Part shown: piece by piece, positions 9,364 to 18,486 of the stretch
Layout of the letters: each line of letters opens with the position of its first letter
Position numbering within the stretch: the first letter of the stretch is position 1
Assembly: GCF_017832355.1 (NCBI RefSeq)
Contig: NZ_JAFIBY010000003.1
Span: 124,001-188,000 of the forward strand
DNA from: Serratia sp. PL17
Lineage (GTDB): Bacteria; Pseudomonadota; Gammaproteobacteria; Enterobacterales; Enterobacteriaceae
Direction: 5' to 3'
DNA: 64,000 nucleotides
Notes under the pieces: generated by a model
Seen by the model: the letters and a program-made list of their open reading frames with translations, nothing else
Told to the model about the DNA's origin: nothing
Database searches by the model: none
Program-made: the position numbers and the translations under genes

Positions 9364-10230
9364 ATGGAACGTACAATTAATATTTGTCCTGGAATTGGTG
9401 CATCGGCACACATCATTCAGCATACTGAATTATTATTCCCTTCAGTTTATTTTGAGCAACCACATCTGTATCTGGTACAACAAGGCCACAAGCGTATACG
9501 TTGGCAACAACGAGAAATCATCGCTCATGCGGGCGAATTGTTGATCATCGACGGAGGCCAAACCGTAGATATAATTAACGGCCCCTCAAAAGATGGGGTT
9601 TTCAGTTGCCAGTTGCTGACCTGCGATCCCCTGTTGTTCACCACACCATCAGCCACCGTCGAAACCGCCCCCTCAACCCCCTTCGATGCGGTGCTGGCGT
9701 TACGCAACCTGCCCTGTGCCTTGATGCACAGTTTCGAGACCACCAGCCTTGCACTGGCTCTTAAGCATCGTTTCCCAACGGTTATCATTCGCCACAAAAT
9801 GTTAGAAATCCTGCTCTGGTTAAAACAATTCAACGTCCACTTTATGCATAACGAGATTAGGAATTTAACCCAGCGCGTGCGTCGTTGCCTGGCAACCGAT
9901 CCCCATAATATCTGGACGGCGGCCGAGGTAGCGGAAACATTGTCGATGAGTGAAGTGATGTTGCGTCGCAAGTTGTCGGCAGAGAATACGTCGTTGCGCA
10001 ATCTGATGATCGACGTGCGTATGAGTAGTGCATTGGCGCTTCTGCAATCTACAGATTGGCCGATATCCGTCATTGCACAACATGTGGGTTATGAAAGCTC
10101 GTCACGGTTCGCAGAGCGTTTTCGCAAGCGTTTCGGTTTTGCTCCCACGGCAATCCGCGGGCACCAGCGCGCAATGGAACCCAGCACGCCTCGCCCCGAT
10201 CACTTCAGCATGATGCAAGCGCAGGAGTGA
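9364..10230 (+). CDS. AraC-family transcriptional regulator
   Basis: A 288-residue protein with a divergent N-terminal sensing domain (about 1-160) and a C-terminal AraC double helix-turn-helix (about 180-270). The first helix-turn-helix lies around TAAEVAETLSMSEVMLRRKL, the second around PISVIAQHVGYESSSRFAER, then FRKRFGFAPTAIR. The domain order and the FGFAPTAIR end are typical. The effector and targets are unknown. No good ribosome-binding site precedes ATG 9364, so it may be coupled to the small upstream frame. It lies between fliT and fliE, where E. coli has unrelated genes. Confidence 0.85.
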   Translation: MERTINICPGIGASAHIIQHTELLFPSVYFEQPHLYLVQQGHKRIRWQQREIIAHAGELLIIDGGQTVDIINGPSKDGVFSCQLLTCDPLLFTTPSATVETAPSTPFDAVLALRNLPCALMHSFETTSLALALKHRFPTVIIRHKMLEILLWLKQFNVHFMHNEIRNLTQRVRRCLATDPHNIWTAAEVAETLSMSEVMLRRKLSAENTSLRNLMIDVRMSSALALLQSTDWPISVIAQHVGYESSSRFAERFRKRFGFAPTAIRGHQRAMEPSTPRPDHFSMMQAQE

Positions 10231-10354
10231 TGGCCACACGCGTAAATTAAATCATTGGACAATGAAGTCGTTGTTTTTGTAAACAGGATTGGCACAAAAC
10301 GACCAGGTGGGATAGCATCAACGCAGCATTAAAACGGTCAGAAGTGAATAAACC

Positions 10355-10462
10355 ATGCTCAACGAAAAGCTGCTGTTTTCCCTGGTTGTATTACTACTCG
10401 GCATGTGGTTGTTTGGCTTACTGTATGAAGAAGAAGCCATGCGAATGTTGGCGGGAAAATAA
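10355..10462 (+). CDS. Putative 35-residue single-span membrane peptide
   Basis: A short frame with a hydrophobic stretch at about residues 6-23 (LLFSLVVLLLGMWLFGLL) after a short charged start (MLNEK), then a charged tail (YEEEAMRMLAGK). This is the pattern of bacterial small membrane proteins. I recognise no family. It converges on a second micro-gene at 10496-10591, and a hairpin with GGCCAC/GTGGCC arms lies between them. The ribosome-binding site is weak, which is the main doubt. Confidence 0.5.
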   Translation: MLNEKLLFSLVVLLLGMWLFGLLYEEEAMRMLAGK

Positions 10463-10470
10463 AACAGTAA

Positions 10471-10486
10471 GGCCACAAACGTGGCC
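10471..10486. terminator. Hairpin between two convergent micro-genes
   Basis: GGCCAC pairs with GTGGCC around AAAC. On the plus strand it is followed by CCAATTGTTTTAAC, a modest T-rich tail. It could end transcripts from 10355-10462 and, from the other side, 10496-10591. Confidence 0.6.
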
Positions 10487-10495
10487 CCAATTGTT

Positions 10496-10591
10496 TTAAC
10501 TTTGTTTAATTAAAATGCTTATTAATACAGTTAAAACGATAAGTATTAAAATACTTAACAACCGCCATCTGCGTTCACTTTTACCGCTCAT
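10496..10591 (-). CDS. Putative 31-residue single-span membrane peptide
   Basis: Minus-strand frame starting MSGKSERRWR, then a hydrophobic segment of about 18 residues (LLSILILIVLTVLISILI) and ending KQS. The positively charged N-terminus followed by one span predicts N-in topology. AGGTAA lies 6 bp upstream of the ATG. No family recognised. A perfect 18-bp palindrome (TAAGTATT, AA, AATACTTA) at 10540-10557 falls inside the coding sequence. Confidence 0.5.
   Translation of the reverse strand: MSGKSERRWRLLSILILIVLTVLISILIKQS
10540..10557. repeat. Perfect 18-bp palindrome
   Basis: TAAGTATT and AATACTTA flank AA. It could be a regulator site, or a by-product of Leu/Ile codons in the overlapping micro-gene. 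Its role is unknown. Confidence 0.4.
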
Positions 10592-10781
10592 TATATTACC
10601 TGGTAATTGAAAGGTCTTTACACCCTGGAATTATAATGCAGCGATAAACATGGCAATTTGCGTTACATCGTACTTTCTCCCCTTCTACTCCGGCGATTGA
10701 TGTTCGTTGCGTTGCCGTTATCGCCATGATCAAGCCACTGATTATTCACAATGACATCACTAAAGCACAGTCATTCGGTGA

Positions 10782-11696
10782 TCAAGGCGCAACAAGGGCC
10801 AATCGGGCAGGAAGTTGCGCAACTAATTGGTCCACCGCCAACCTGACTTTTAACGGTTGGTAAGCGGCATGGGGCCAAACGGCACTAACGGGGAAATCTA
10901 CGCTGCCAAAGCGGCGCATTATCGCCACCAGGCGACCTTCAGCAAGGTGCTCACGAGCAAGCCAATACGGTAGCCAAACCACGCCGGCACCGCTTACCGC
11001 AGCATTGACAATAGCTTGCATATCATCCATCACGATTCTTGCCTGCGGCCTGATTTCTTGCAGGCTGTTGTTGCCGTCCCTGAGTTGCCATTTCTGGACA
11101 CTGCCGGCACGTAAATACCCTACCGCCTGATGTTGGCTCAGTGCTTGTAACGACTGCGGTTCGCCATAGCGCTGTAAATAGGCCGGTGACGCACAAAATG
11201 TCATGCCGTGGTGGCCTAACTGCCGACCTATCAGGCGACTGCTGTCAGGCAAGGCGCCAATACGAATAGCCAGATCAAACCCTTCGTCGATCAAGTCCAC
11301 TGTGCGATCGCTAAAGGAGAGTTCCAGCGTCAATTGCGGATGCTGTATCGCCATTTCCGTCAGTATCGGCGCAATGCACAAATGGCCGAACAGCACGGGC
11401 ATTGACACACGTAACCTGCCGCTGGCTTGCACTTTGCCGCTATCGAGCAAAGCCTCGGCATTGTTGATCGTCGCCAGTGCCTGTCGACAATGCTCATAGA
11501 ACAACACCCCCTCATCCGTCAGACTTTGGCTGCGCGTCGTGCGCAGGAAAAGCATGACCCCCAGACGCGCCTCCAACCGAGAGATAATTTTACTGATGGC
11601 AGAGCGTGTCAGATGCAATTTTTCAGCCGCGTTGGCGAAGCTACCCGCCTCCGCTACGGCGACAAATACCGGGATGCCGTTTAGTTCTGTTCTCAC
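10782..11696 (-). CDS. LysR-family regulator, divergent from azoreductase
   Basis: A 304-residue LysR-type regulator. The N-terminal winged helix-turn-helix covers residues 1-60 (GSFANAAEKLHLTRSAISKI, then RLEARLGVMLFLRTTR), and a substrate-binding-like domain follows from about 90. It is transcribed away from the azoreductase gene at 11842 with 145 bp between starts. That is the classic arrangement for a LysR protein controlling its neighbour, probably in response to a quinone or electrophile; the ligand is inferred. Confidence 0.88.
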   Translation of the reverse strand: MRTELNGIPVFVAVAEAGSFANAAEKLHLTRSAISKIISRLEARLGVMLFLRTTRSQSLTDEGVLFYEHCRQALATINNAEALLDSGKVQASGRLRVSMPVLFGHLCIAPILTEMAIQHPQLTLELSFSDRTVDLIDEGFDLAIRIGALPDSSRLIGRQLGHHGMTFCASPAYLQRYGEPQSLQALSQHQAVGYLRAGSVQKWQLRDGNNSLQEIRPQARIVMDDMQAIVNAAVSGAGVVWLPYWLAREHLAEGRLVAIMRRFGSVDFPVSAVWPHAAYQPLKVRLAVDQLVAQLPARLALVAP

Positions 11697-11841
11697 CGTA
11701 TTGCTTCCTTTTTGGAATCAATGATGTGAAACACTATCACCACTGGTGAATATTCAGCAATGTTAACATGCGTTATCTCGAACACCCCAAGGGGCCAACT
11801 GACGCATTGGGGCTTATGCAGACACTCATCAGGAAAAGATC

Positions 11842-12441
11842 ATGAACAATATCTTGGTACTCAAATCCAGCATCATGGGCGATCAATCCCACACGAATAC
11901 ATTGATCGACGCCTTTTTGACCGAACGCAACACCAAGGGGCTTCAGGATAACGTCGTAATACGCGACTTGGTTTCGCTCGACTTACCCGTGCTGGACGCC
12001 GAATTGTTTGGCGCATTACGTGGCAGCGAGTCCCCCAGCCCGCGGGCCAAAGAGGTGGTGGCACTCTCGGATCAATTAATTGCCGAGCTTAAAGCCAGCG
12101 ATCTGGTGGTGATTGGTGCGCCGATGTACAACCTTAACGTGCCGACACATTTAAAGAACTGGTTTGATTTGGTGGCACGTGCCCGCGTCACGTTCAACTA
12201 CACGTCGACTTATCCGGTCGGTCTGGTTGAAGACGTGCGTGCCCTGGTGATCAGTTCGCGCGGCGGCATACATGTGGGTAACGAAACCGATGCGGTCACC
12301 CCCTACCTGCGTTCCGTTTTAGGCTTGATGGGCATCAGTGAAGTGGAATTCGTTTATGCGGAAGGCCTGGATATGAAACCACATGGACGAGATCGGGGTA
12401 TGGAAAGTGCCCACCATCAACTTGCTGCGTTACTTTCCTGA
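11842..12441 (+). CDS. azoR: FMN-dependent NADH:quinone/azo reductase
   Basis: A 199-residue flavodoxin-fold reductase resembling E. coli AzoR (201 residues), which reduces quinones and azo compounds with NADH. FMN-binding features are visible: VLKSSIMGDQSHTN at the start, APMYNLNVPTHLKNWFD near residue 93, and SSRGGIHVG near 140. It is probably controlled by the divergent LysR gene. It sits between fliT and fliE, away from E. coli synteny. A perfect hairpin at 12460-12481 ends the gene. Paralogues are common, so orthology to E. coli azoR is not assured. Confidence 0.85.
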   Translation: MNNILVLKSSIMGDQSHTNTLIDAFLTERNTKGLQDNVVIRDLVSLDLPVLDAELFGALRGSESPSPRAKEVVALSDQLIAELKASDLVVIGAPMYNLNVPTHLKNWFDLVARARVTFNYTSTYPVGLVEDVRALVISSRGGIHVGNETDAVTPYLRSVLGLMGISEVEFVYAEGLDMKPHGRDRGMESAHHQLAALLS

Positions 12442-12459
12442 TCGTCATTTCCAACAAAC

Positions 12460-12481
12460 ATGGCCTCAAACACGAGGCCAT
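12460..12481. terminator. Bidirectional hairpin between azoR and fliE
   Basis: ATGGCCTC pairs perfectly with GAGGCCAT around a 6-base loop, between two convergent genes. T-tracts are weak on both sides. Confidence 0.7.
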
Positions 12482-12486
12482 GCTCA

Positions 12487-12801
12487 TCACACCGCCATAT
12501 TCATCACTTCCTGGTAGGCGGAAACCAGCTTATTACGCACCTGTACGCCCATCTGCAGTGAGACTGAGGATTTTTGCAAATCAACCATGACGTCATTTAA
12601 GCTTATGCCCGGCACACCCACTTCAAAATCCTGCGCCTGTTTGCGTGCGGCCTGCTGGGTATCACTGATCTTGCCGATCGCGGCTTTCAGTTCGCTGGCA
12701 AAGTTGACGCCCTGTGCCGGCGCACTTTGCCCCATTGTTCCCGCCTGAATCGCCGTGGCCTGCAGTTGCTGCAATACCCCTTCAATGCCCTGAATTGCCA
12801 T
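12487..12801 (-). CDS. fliE: Flagellar hook-basal body protein FliE
   Basis: A 104-residue protein joining the MS ring to the rod and among the first exported proteins. The C-terminal half is typical ([20 protein letters not shown], then [19 protein letters not shown]). I chose ATG 12801 (MAIQGIEGV), matching the E. coli start. The frame extends 22 codons further upstream without family similarity. It is divergent from fliF across a 483-bp gap containing a nested repeat. Confidence 0.95.
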   Translation of the reverse strand: MAIQGIEGVLQQLQATAIQAGTMGQSAPAQGVNFASELKAAIGKISDTQQAARKQAQDFEVGVPGISLNDVMVDLQKSSVSLQMGVQVRNKLVSAYQEVMNMAV

Positions 12802-13284
12802 TCTGACCTCAATAAAAACGTTGTTGCCGGACGTTGTTGCATCAGGCACTACTTTGATGATCCACACCCTATCACAGCGTTTTTATCCTAAAGCCGTTAA
12901 TTAACTGCAAAAAACCCGGCTTATCGGGCCATCGAAATTCCCCTCAAGAGGAAATAATGGCATGCCCAGAAATGGGAGCGCCGCTATATCCGTCGTCTTT
13001 CAAGTTGCAGCGTTTTATCTGCACGCGCTCACCTCAATGGCTGCTGTAGGGGGCAAATGAATTCGCCCCGATTAACTCAGGTGCAGCATGCTGCGCCCCT
13101 ACAACACCAGGGAATGAGCGAGCCGGCAGCCTAGCTGTAACTTGAAAGGCATAGGGTATATTTATATGTGTATCAGGGAGTCTGTTTTGTCACACAACGC
13201 TAACCACATCGTTCATCAGCCTGGCAGGGAGCTACGCCGTGGCCTGCACCGGATCCTGAGCGTCATTGAAGGACACTGGCTAAA
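12802..13284. other. fliE-fliF divergent intergenic region
   Basis: Holds an interrupted ERIC element (12985-13160) between the two divergent operons. The remaining unique DNA is about 180 bp on the fliE side and 124 bp on the fliF side, where the FlhDC-dependent promoters should lie; I could not place an FlhDC box with confidence. A hairpin-like CCCGG..TCGGG preceded by six A residues lies near 12910. A 40-codon frame at 13166-13288 overlaps the fliF start. Confidence 0.6.
12985..13160. repeat. ERIC element interrupted by a second small inverted-repeat element
   Basis: The ends TATATCCGTCGTCTTTCAAG and TAACTTGAAAGGCATAGGGTATA-type sequence match ERIC termini. The core is split by 59 bp at 13045-13103 with perfect inverted ends TGTAGGGG and CCCCTACA. 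That insert contains GCAGCATGCTGC, also seen in a related form at 48680-48699. Without the insert the ERIC would be about 117 bp, close to the usual 127. Confidence 0.75.
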
Positions 13285-13288
13285 ATGA
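13166..13288 (+). CDS. Possible 40-codon upstream frame coupled to fliF
   Basis: Starts at ATG 13166, six bases after the ERIC end, and stops with TGA inside an ATGA overlap with the fliF start. The peptide is rich in His, Arg and Leu (ends [13 protein letters not shown]) and matches nothing I know. A frame of this length can occur by chance here; the 4-bp overlap is the only positive sign. The ribosome-binding site is weak. Confidence 0.25.
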   Translation: MCIRESVLSHNANHIVHQPGRELRRGLHRILSVIEGHWLK

Positions 13289-14976
13289 GTGCTTCAATTA
13301 CCGCCACCGAAAGCCGCGATAATGGCCTGCAAGCCATGTGGAATCGTCTGCGCGCCAACCCAAAAATCCCACTGCTGATCGCCGCTTCCGCTGCCATCGC
13401 CATTGTGGTTGCACTGCTGTTATGGGTGAAAAGCCCAGACTACCGCGTTCTGTACAGCAACATTAACGATCGCGACGGCGGGGCCATCGTGACTCAACTC
13501 ACGCAGATGAATATCCCTTACCGCTTCGCCGAGAACGGTGCGGCGCTGCTGATCCCCGCAGAGAAAGTGCATGAAACCCGTTTACGCTTGGCGCAATTGG
13601 GCCTGCCTAAAGGGGGAGCCGTCGGCTTCGAACTGCTGGATCAGGAAAAATTCGGCATCAGTCAATTCAGTGAGCAAATCAACTACCAGCGTGCGCTGGA
13701 AGGTGAACTGTCACGCACCATCGAATCACTGGGGCCAGTACAAAACGCCCGGGTGCATCTGGCACTGCCAAAACCTTCCCTGTTCGTTCGCGAGCAAAAA
13801 TCCCCATCTGCCTCGGTGACACTGACGCTCCAACCCGGTCGCGCATTGGATGACGGCCAGATCAACGCCATCGTTTATATGATCTCAAGCAGCGTTGCCG
13901 GTTTGCCGCCAGGCAACGTTACGGTGGTCGATCAATCAGGTCGGCTGCTTACCCAGTCTGACGGCGCAGGTCGCGATCTGAACGCAGCACAGCTGAAATA
14001 CGCCAACGAAGTGGAAAGCCGCTACCAACGCCGGATAGAAGCCATTTTGGCACCGATGGTCGGCAGCGCCAACGTGCGTGCTCAGGTCACTGCACAGATC
14101 GATTTTGCGACCCGCGAGCAAACCGACGAAGAATATCAACCCAACCAGCAGCCGAACAAAGCTGCCGTGCGCTCAAAGCAAATGAGCCAAAGCGATCAAA
14201 TTGGTGGGCCACAGGTCGGCGGTGTACCGGGTGCGTTGTCAAATCAGCCTAGCACCCCTGCTACCGCGCCGATCGAAACCGCCAAACCGGCTGCCGCAGG
14301 CAATAACACCAACACGGCCAATACGGCCGCCGCCTCTACCGCGCCGCGCAGTACTGGGCCGCAGAACAGCCGTCACGATGAAACCACCAACTACGAGGTC
14401 GATCGCACCATTCGCCATACCCAGCAAAAAGCCGGGACAGTGCAGCGGCTGTCGGTTGCGGTGGTGGTCAACTACAGCGGCACGGATAAAAGCGGCAAGC
14501 CATTGCCGATGAGCAAAGAGCAGTTGGCACAGATTGAATCCCTGGTACGTGAATCCATGGGCTTCTCCAGTGCCCGTGGCGATACCCTTAATGTGGTCAA
14601 CGCGCCGTTTACTGATAACGACGTCACGGGTGCCGAGTTGCCGTTCTGGCAAAGCCAGGCCTTTATCGATCGTCTGTTCGACGCAGGTCGTTATCTGCTG
14701 GTCCTGCTGGTCGCTTGGCTACTCTGGCGCAAGCTGGTACGCCCGCAACTGCAAAACCGTCAGGCCGTGCAAAAAGCCGCGCTCGCCGCTGCCAATGCGC
14801 CAATGGCTAAACCGGCCGACAGCACTAAACCGAGTAATGAGGAGCTGGCGCAGCACCGTAAATCGCAGCAGCGCGTCAGTGCAGAAGTCCAGAGCCAGCG
14901 GATCCGCGATCTGGCTGATAAAGACCCGCGTGTGGTCGCTCTGGTAATCCGCCAATGGATGAGTAACGAACTATGA
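13285..14976 (+). CDS. fliF: Flagellar MS-ring protein
   Basis: A 563-residue inner-membrane protein that oligomerises into the MS ring and houses the export gate. A first membrane span is at about residues 29-47 and the second at about 468-485. Between them are the ring-building domains ([40 protein letters not shown]) and a low-complexity Ala/Thr/Asn linker at about 325-360. The acidic-basic C-terminus binds FliG. Its stop overlaps the fliG start (ATGA). First gene of the rightward fliFGHIJK operon. Confidence 0.97.
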   Translation: MSASITATESRDNGLQAMWNRLRANPKIPLLIAASAAIAIVVALLLWVKSPDYRVLYSNINDRDGGAIVTQLTQMNIPYRFAENGAALLIPAEKVHETRLRLAQLGLPKGGAVGFELLDQEKFGISQFSEQINYQRALEGELSRTIESLGPVQNARVHLALPKPSLFVREQKSPSASVTLTLQPGRALDDGQINAIVYMISSSVAGLPPGNVTVVDQSGRLLTQSDGAGRDLNAAQLKYANEVESRYQRRIEAILAPMVGSANVRAQVTAQIDFATREQTDEEYQPNQQPNKAAVRSKQMSQSDQIGGPQVGGVPGALSNQPSTPATAPIETAKPAAAGNNTNTANTAAASTAPRSTGPQNSRHDETTNYEVDRTIRHTQQKAGTVQRLSVAVVVNYSGTDKSGKPLPMSKEQLAQIESLVRESMGFSSARGDTLNVVNAPFTDNDVTGAELPFWQSQAFIDRLFDAGRYLLVLLVAWLLWRKLVRPQLQNRQAVQKAALAAANAPMAKPADSTKPSNEELAQHRKSQQRVSAEVQSQRIRDLADKDPRVVALVIRQWMSNEL

Positions 14977-15965
14977 GTCTGACCGGAACCGAAAAAAGCG
15001 CCATCCTGCTGATGACGCTAGGTGAAGATCGCGCTGCCGAGGTGTTTAAACACCTCTCCTCGCGTGAAGTCCAGCAGTTGAGTGGCACCATGGCCAGCAT
15101 GAGCCAGGTGTCCCACAAACAGCTGCACGAAATACTGCGCGAGTTTGAAGACGACGCCGAACAATATGCAGCGCTGAGCGTCAACGCGAGCGACTATCTG
15201 CGTTCTGTGTTGGTCAAGGCATTGGGCGAAGAACGTGCCTCTAGCCTGTTGGAGGATATTCTCGAATCGCGCGAAACCACCACCGGCATGGAAACACTGA
15301 ACTTTATGGAGCCGATGAGCGCCGCCGATCTGATCCGCGACGAGCATCCACAAATCATCGCGACCATTTTGGTCCACCTGAAACGGGGTCAGGCGGCAGA
15401 TATTCTGGCGCTGTTCGACGAGCGCCTGCGCAACGACGTGATGTTGCGTATCGCGACCTTCGGCGGCGTGCAACCGGCCGCGCTGGCAGAACTGACCGAA
15501 GTTCTGAACAACCTGCTCGATGGCCAAAACCTCAAGCGCAGCAAAATGGGTGGGGTGCGCACTGCAGCCGAGATCATCAACCTGATGAAAACGCAGCAGG
15601 AAGAAGCCGTTATCGACGCCATGCGCGAGTACGATGGCGAACTGGCGCAGAAAATCATCGACGAGATGTTCCTGTTCGAAAATCTGGTGGAAGTCGACGA
15701 TCGCAGCATCCAACGCCTGTTGCAGGAAGTGGAAGGCGAATCCTTACTGGTCGCGCTCAAAGGTGCGGAACAGCCGCTGCGCGAGAAGTTCCTCAAGAAC
15801 ATGTCGCAACGCGCCGCCGACATTCTGCGCGACGACCTGGCCAACCGTGGCCCGGTACGTATGTCGCAGGTAGAGAACGAACAGAAAGCCATCCTGTTGG
15901 TGGTCCGTCGTTTGGCAGAAACCGGCGAAATGATTATCGGCGGTGGCGAGGACACCTATGTCTGA
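14973..15965 (+). CDS. fliG: Flagellar motor switch protein FliG
   Basis: A 330-residue C-ring protein (E. coli 331) that takes torque from the MotA stator and sets rotation direction. The N-terminal FliF-binding domain opens [20 protein letters not shown]. Middle-domain motifs include [20 protein letters not shown] and a later NLLDGQNL. The charged C-terminal torque helix region ([20 protein letters not shown]) is conserved. It overlaps fliF by 4 bp and fliH by 8 bp. Confidence 0.97.
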   Translation: MSLTGTEKSAILLMTLGEDRAAEVFKHLSSREVQQLSGTMASMSQVSHKQLHEILREFEDDAEQYAALSVNASDYLRSVLVKALGEERASSLLEDILESRETTTGMETLNFMEPMSAADLIRDEHPQIIATILVHLKRGQAADILALFDERLRNDVMLRIATFGGVQPAALAELTEVLNNLLDGQNLKRSKMGGVRTAAEIINLMKTQQEEAVIDAMREYDGELAQKIIDEMFLFENLVEVDDRSIQRLLQEVEGESLLVALKGAEQPLREKFLKNMSQRAADILRDDLANRGPVRMSQVENEQKAILLVVRRLAETGEMIIGGGEDTYV

Positions 15966-16656
15966 TCGCATCAACACCCTGCCCTGGCAGCCATGGTCGC
16001 TTAACGATCTGACCGAACCCAAGCCAGAGATTGCCCCTCTGCCGGTGGCAGAGACTTACGGCATCCCGGTGGACGACACTGTCGTCCAGGAGCAGCAATT
16101 GGCCCAGTTGCGCCTGCAGGCCGAGCAACAGGGCCAGCAGATGGGCTATGCGGACGGTCAGCAAAAGGGCTACGACGCAGGATTTCAGGCCGGCATGGAG
16201 GACGGTCGCCAGCAGGGCTTGCTGGAGGCGCAACAGCAGCAACAGCCTCTGACTGCCCACTGGCAACAGTTGGTGACCGAATTCCAGCACACGCTGGATG
16301 CGCTCGACAGCGTAATAGCCTCGCGCCTTATGCAACTCGCCTTAACCGCCGCCAAGCAAGTGCTCGGCCAGCCCCCGGTGTGTGACGGAACCGCTCTGCT
16401 GGCCCAAATCCAGCAGTTGATCCAACAAGAGCCTATGTTCAGCGGCAAACCGCAGCTGCGCGTTCATCCGGATGACTATCAGCGGATAGAGCAGCAATTA
16501 GGTGCGACCCTCAGCCTGCACGGCTGGCGGTTGCTGGCGGATGGCCAATTGCACCCGGGTGGCTGCAAGGTCAGTGCCGATGAAGGCGATCTCGACGCCA
16601 GCCTGGCAACACGCTGGCACGAACTCTGCCGCCTTGCCGCGCCGGGGGACGTGTAA
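15958..16656 (+). CDS. fliH: Flagellar export ATPase regulator FliH
   Basis: A 232-residue stator-like subunit that binds FliI and tethers it to FliN. The N-terminal tryptophans (TLPWQPW) used for docking, a Gln-rich coiled coil with GxxxG-type repeats (about 45-90), and a C-terminal domain ([15 protein letters not shown], then [17 protein letters not shown]) are present. I chose ATG 15958, which matches the E. coli MSD start. A frame from 15943 adds only five residues. Confidence 0.95.
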   Translation: MSDRINTLPWQPWSLNDLTEPKPEIAPLPVAETYGIPVDDTVVQEQQLAQLRLQAEQQGQQMGYADGQQKGYDAGFQAGMEDGRQQGLLEAQQQQQPLTAHWQQLVTEFQHTLDALDSVIASRLMQLALTAAKQVLGQPPVCDGTALLAQIQQLIQQEPMFSGKPQLRVHPDDYQRIEQQLGATLSLHGWRLLADGQLHPGGCKVSADEGDLDASLATRWHELCRLAAPGDV

Positions 16657-18017
16657 TGACCCTGCGCCTCGGTCGCTGGCTGACGTCCCTGGACCAGCTG
16701 GAGAAACGCATTGCCCACACCCCGACGGTACGCCGCTATGGCCGTCTGACACGCGCTACCGGGCTGGTGCTCGAAGCCACCGGGCTACAATTGCCGATTG
16801 GCGCCACCTGCCTGATCGAACGTCACGACGCCAGTGAAGTGCAGGAAGTGGAAAGCGAAGTGGTCGGTTTTAACGGTCAGCGGCTGTTTCTGATGCCTCT
16901 GGAAGAAGTGGAAGGCATTGTCCCCGGCGCCCGGGTTTACGCCCGCATCTCGCCCGAAGGGCAAAGTGCCGGCAAACAATTGCCACTTGGCCCGGCATTG
17001 CTGGGACGCGTGCTCGACGGCAGTGCCAAACCGCTCGACGGCCTGCCTGCACCGGAAACCGGCTACCGTGCACCTTTGATCACAGCCCCGTTCAACCCAC
17101 TGCAACGCACGCCGATCGAACAGGTGCTGGACGTCGGCGTACGCACCATCAATGGCCTGCTGACCGTCGGGCGCGGGCAGCGTATGGGCCTGTTTGCCGG
17201 TTCTGGCGTGGGGAAAAGCGTCCTGCTGGGCATGATGGCGCGTTATACCCAGGCCGATGTGATTGTCGTCGGCCTCATCGGTGAACGCGGCCGCGAGGTC
17301 AAAGACTTCATCGAAAACATCCTTGGCCCTGAAGGCCGGGCACGTTCGGTGGTCATTGCCGCACCGGCAGACGTTTCCCCCTTACTGCGTATGCAAGGGG
17401 CCGCCTACGCCACCCGTATCGCCGAGGACTTCCGCGATCGTGGTCAACACGTGCTGCTGATTATGGATTCGCTAACCCGTTATGCCATGGCGCAGCGTGA
17501 GATCGCCCTGGCTATTGGCGAACCCCCGGCAACCAAAGGCTACCCACCTTCCGTCTTTGCCAAACTGCCGGCGCTGGTAGAACGTGCCGGTAATGGCATC
17601 AGCGGCGGTGGTTCCATTACCGCCTTTTATACCGTCCTGACGGAAGGCGATGACCAGCAGGATCCGATTGCCGACTCGGCGCGCGCCATTCTCGACGGTC
17701 ACGTCGTGCTATCGCGACGGCTTGCCGAAGCCGGTCACTACCCGGCTATCGACATCGAAGCGTCGATCAGCCGCGCCATGACGTCACTGATTGACGACGA
17801 GCATTACCGCCGGGTACGCAACTTCAAACAGATGCTGGCCAGCTATCAACGTAACCGTGACCTGATCAGCGTCGGTGCCTACGTCGCCGGCAGCGATCCA
17901 CTGCTGGACAAAGCCATGACGCTGTATCCGCAGATGGAGGCCTATCTGCAACAGGGTATTTTCGAGCGCAGCGGTTACGACGACGCCTGCCAACAGCTAC
18001 AACAGTTGATCGTTTAA
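16656..18017 (+). CDS. fliI: Flagellar type III export ATPase
   Basis: A 453-residue F1-beta-like ATPase that unfolds and dispatches export substrates. Walker A is AGSGVGKS at residues 181-188. A Walker B-like hydrophobic stretch ([20 protein letters not shown]) and the [18 protein letters not shown] segment follow. It shares one base with fliH (TAATG). It works with FliH and FliJ at the cytoplasmic face of the export gate. Confidence 0.97.
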   Translation: MTLRLGRWLTSLDQLEKRIAHTPTVRRYGRLTRATGLVLEATGLQLPIGATCLIERHDASEVQEVESEVVGFNGQRLFLMPLEEVEGIVPGARVYARISPEGQSAGKQLPLGPALLGRVLDGSAKPLDGLPAPETGYRAPLITAPFNPLQRTPIEQVLDVGVRTINGLLTVGRGQRMGLFAGSGVGKSVLLGMMARYTQADVIVVGLIGERGREVKDFIENILGPEGRARSVVIAAPADVSPLLRMQGAAYATRIAEDFRDRGQHVLLIMDSLTRYAMAQREIALAIGEPPATKGYPPSVFAKLPALVERAGNGISGGGSITAFYTVLTEGDDQQDPIADSARAILDGHVVLSRRLAEAGHYPAIDIEASISRAMTSLIDDEHYRRVRNFKQMLASYQRNRDLISVGAYVAGSDPLLDKAMTLYPQMEAYLQQGIFERSGYDDACQQLQQLIV

Positions 18018-18039
18018 CGTCACTAAAGGCGCAAATCCG

Positions 18040-18486
18040 ATGAAACCACAGTCACCCCTCATTACCCTGCGCGATCTGGCGCAGGATGCGGTGGAACAGG
18101 CAACGCAGCAATTGGGTCAGGTACGCAAGGCACAACAAGCCGCTGAGCAGCAGCTTTCCATGTTGCTCAATTATCAGGATGAGTACCGCCAGAAGCTGAA
18201 TAACCAACTGAGTGGCGGCATGGAGTCGTCAAATTGGCAGAACTACCAGCAGTTTATCGGCACGCTGGAACAGGCCATTACCCAACATCGCCAACAGCTG
18301 ACGCAGTGGGGGCAGAAGGTCGACCACGCCATGAAGCACTGGCAAGACAAGCAGCAACGGCTGAATGCCTTCGAAACCCTGCACTCCCGTGCCCAGAGCG
18401 CGGAGCAGCAGTTGGAGAACAAACGGGATCAAAAACTGATGGATGAGTTCGCTCAACGCAGTGCACAAAGGAATCTACAACAATGA
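18040..18486 (+). CDS. fliJ: Flagellar export chaperone FliJ
   Basis: A 148-residue, Gln-rich, fully helical coiled-coil protein that forms the central stalk of the FliI hexamer and escorts export chaperones. Typical features are TLRDLAQDAVEQATQQLG at the start and long Gln/Lys/Glu heptads throughout. It overlaps fliK by 4 bp. Confidence 0.94.
   Translation: MKPQSPLITLRDLAQDAVEQATQQLGQVRKAQQAAEQQLSMLLNYQDEYRQKLNNQLSGGMESSNWQNYQQFIGTLEQAITQHRQQLTQWGQKVDHAMKHWQDKQQRLNAFETLHSRAQSAEQQLENKRDQKLMDEFAQRSAQRNLQQ

Noticed and set aside
9171-9380. 69-codon frame before the AraC-type gene
   Set aside because: No ribosome-binding site and no recognisable domain. Kept only as a note because it overlaps the AraC-type start.
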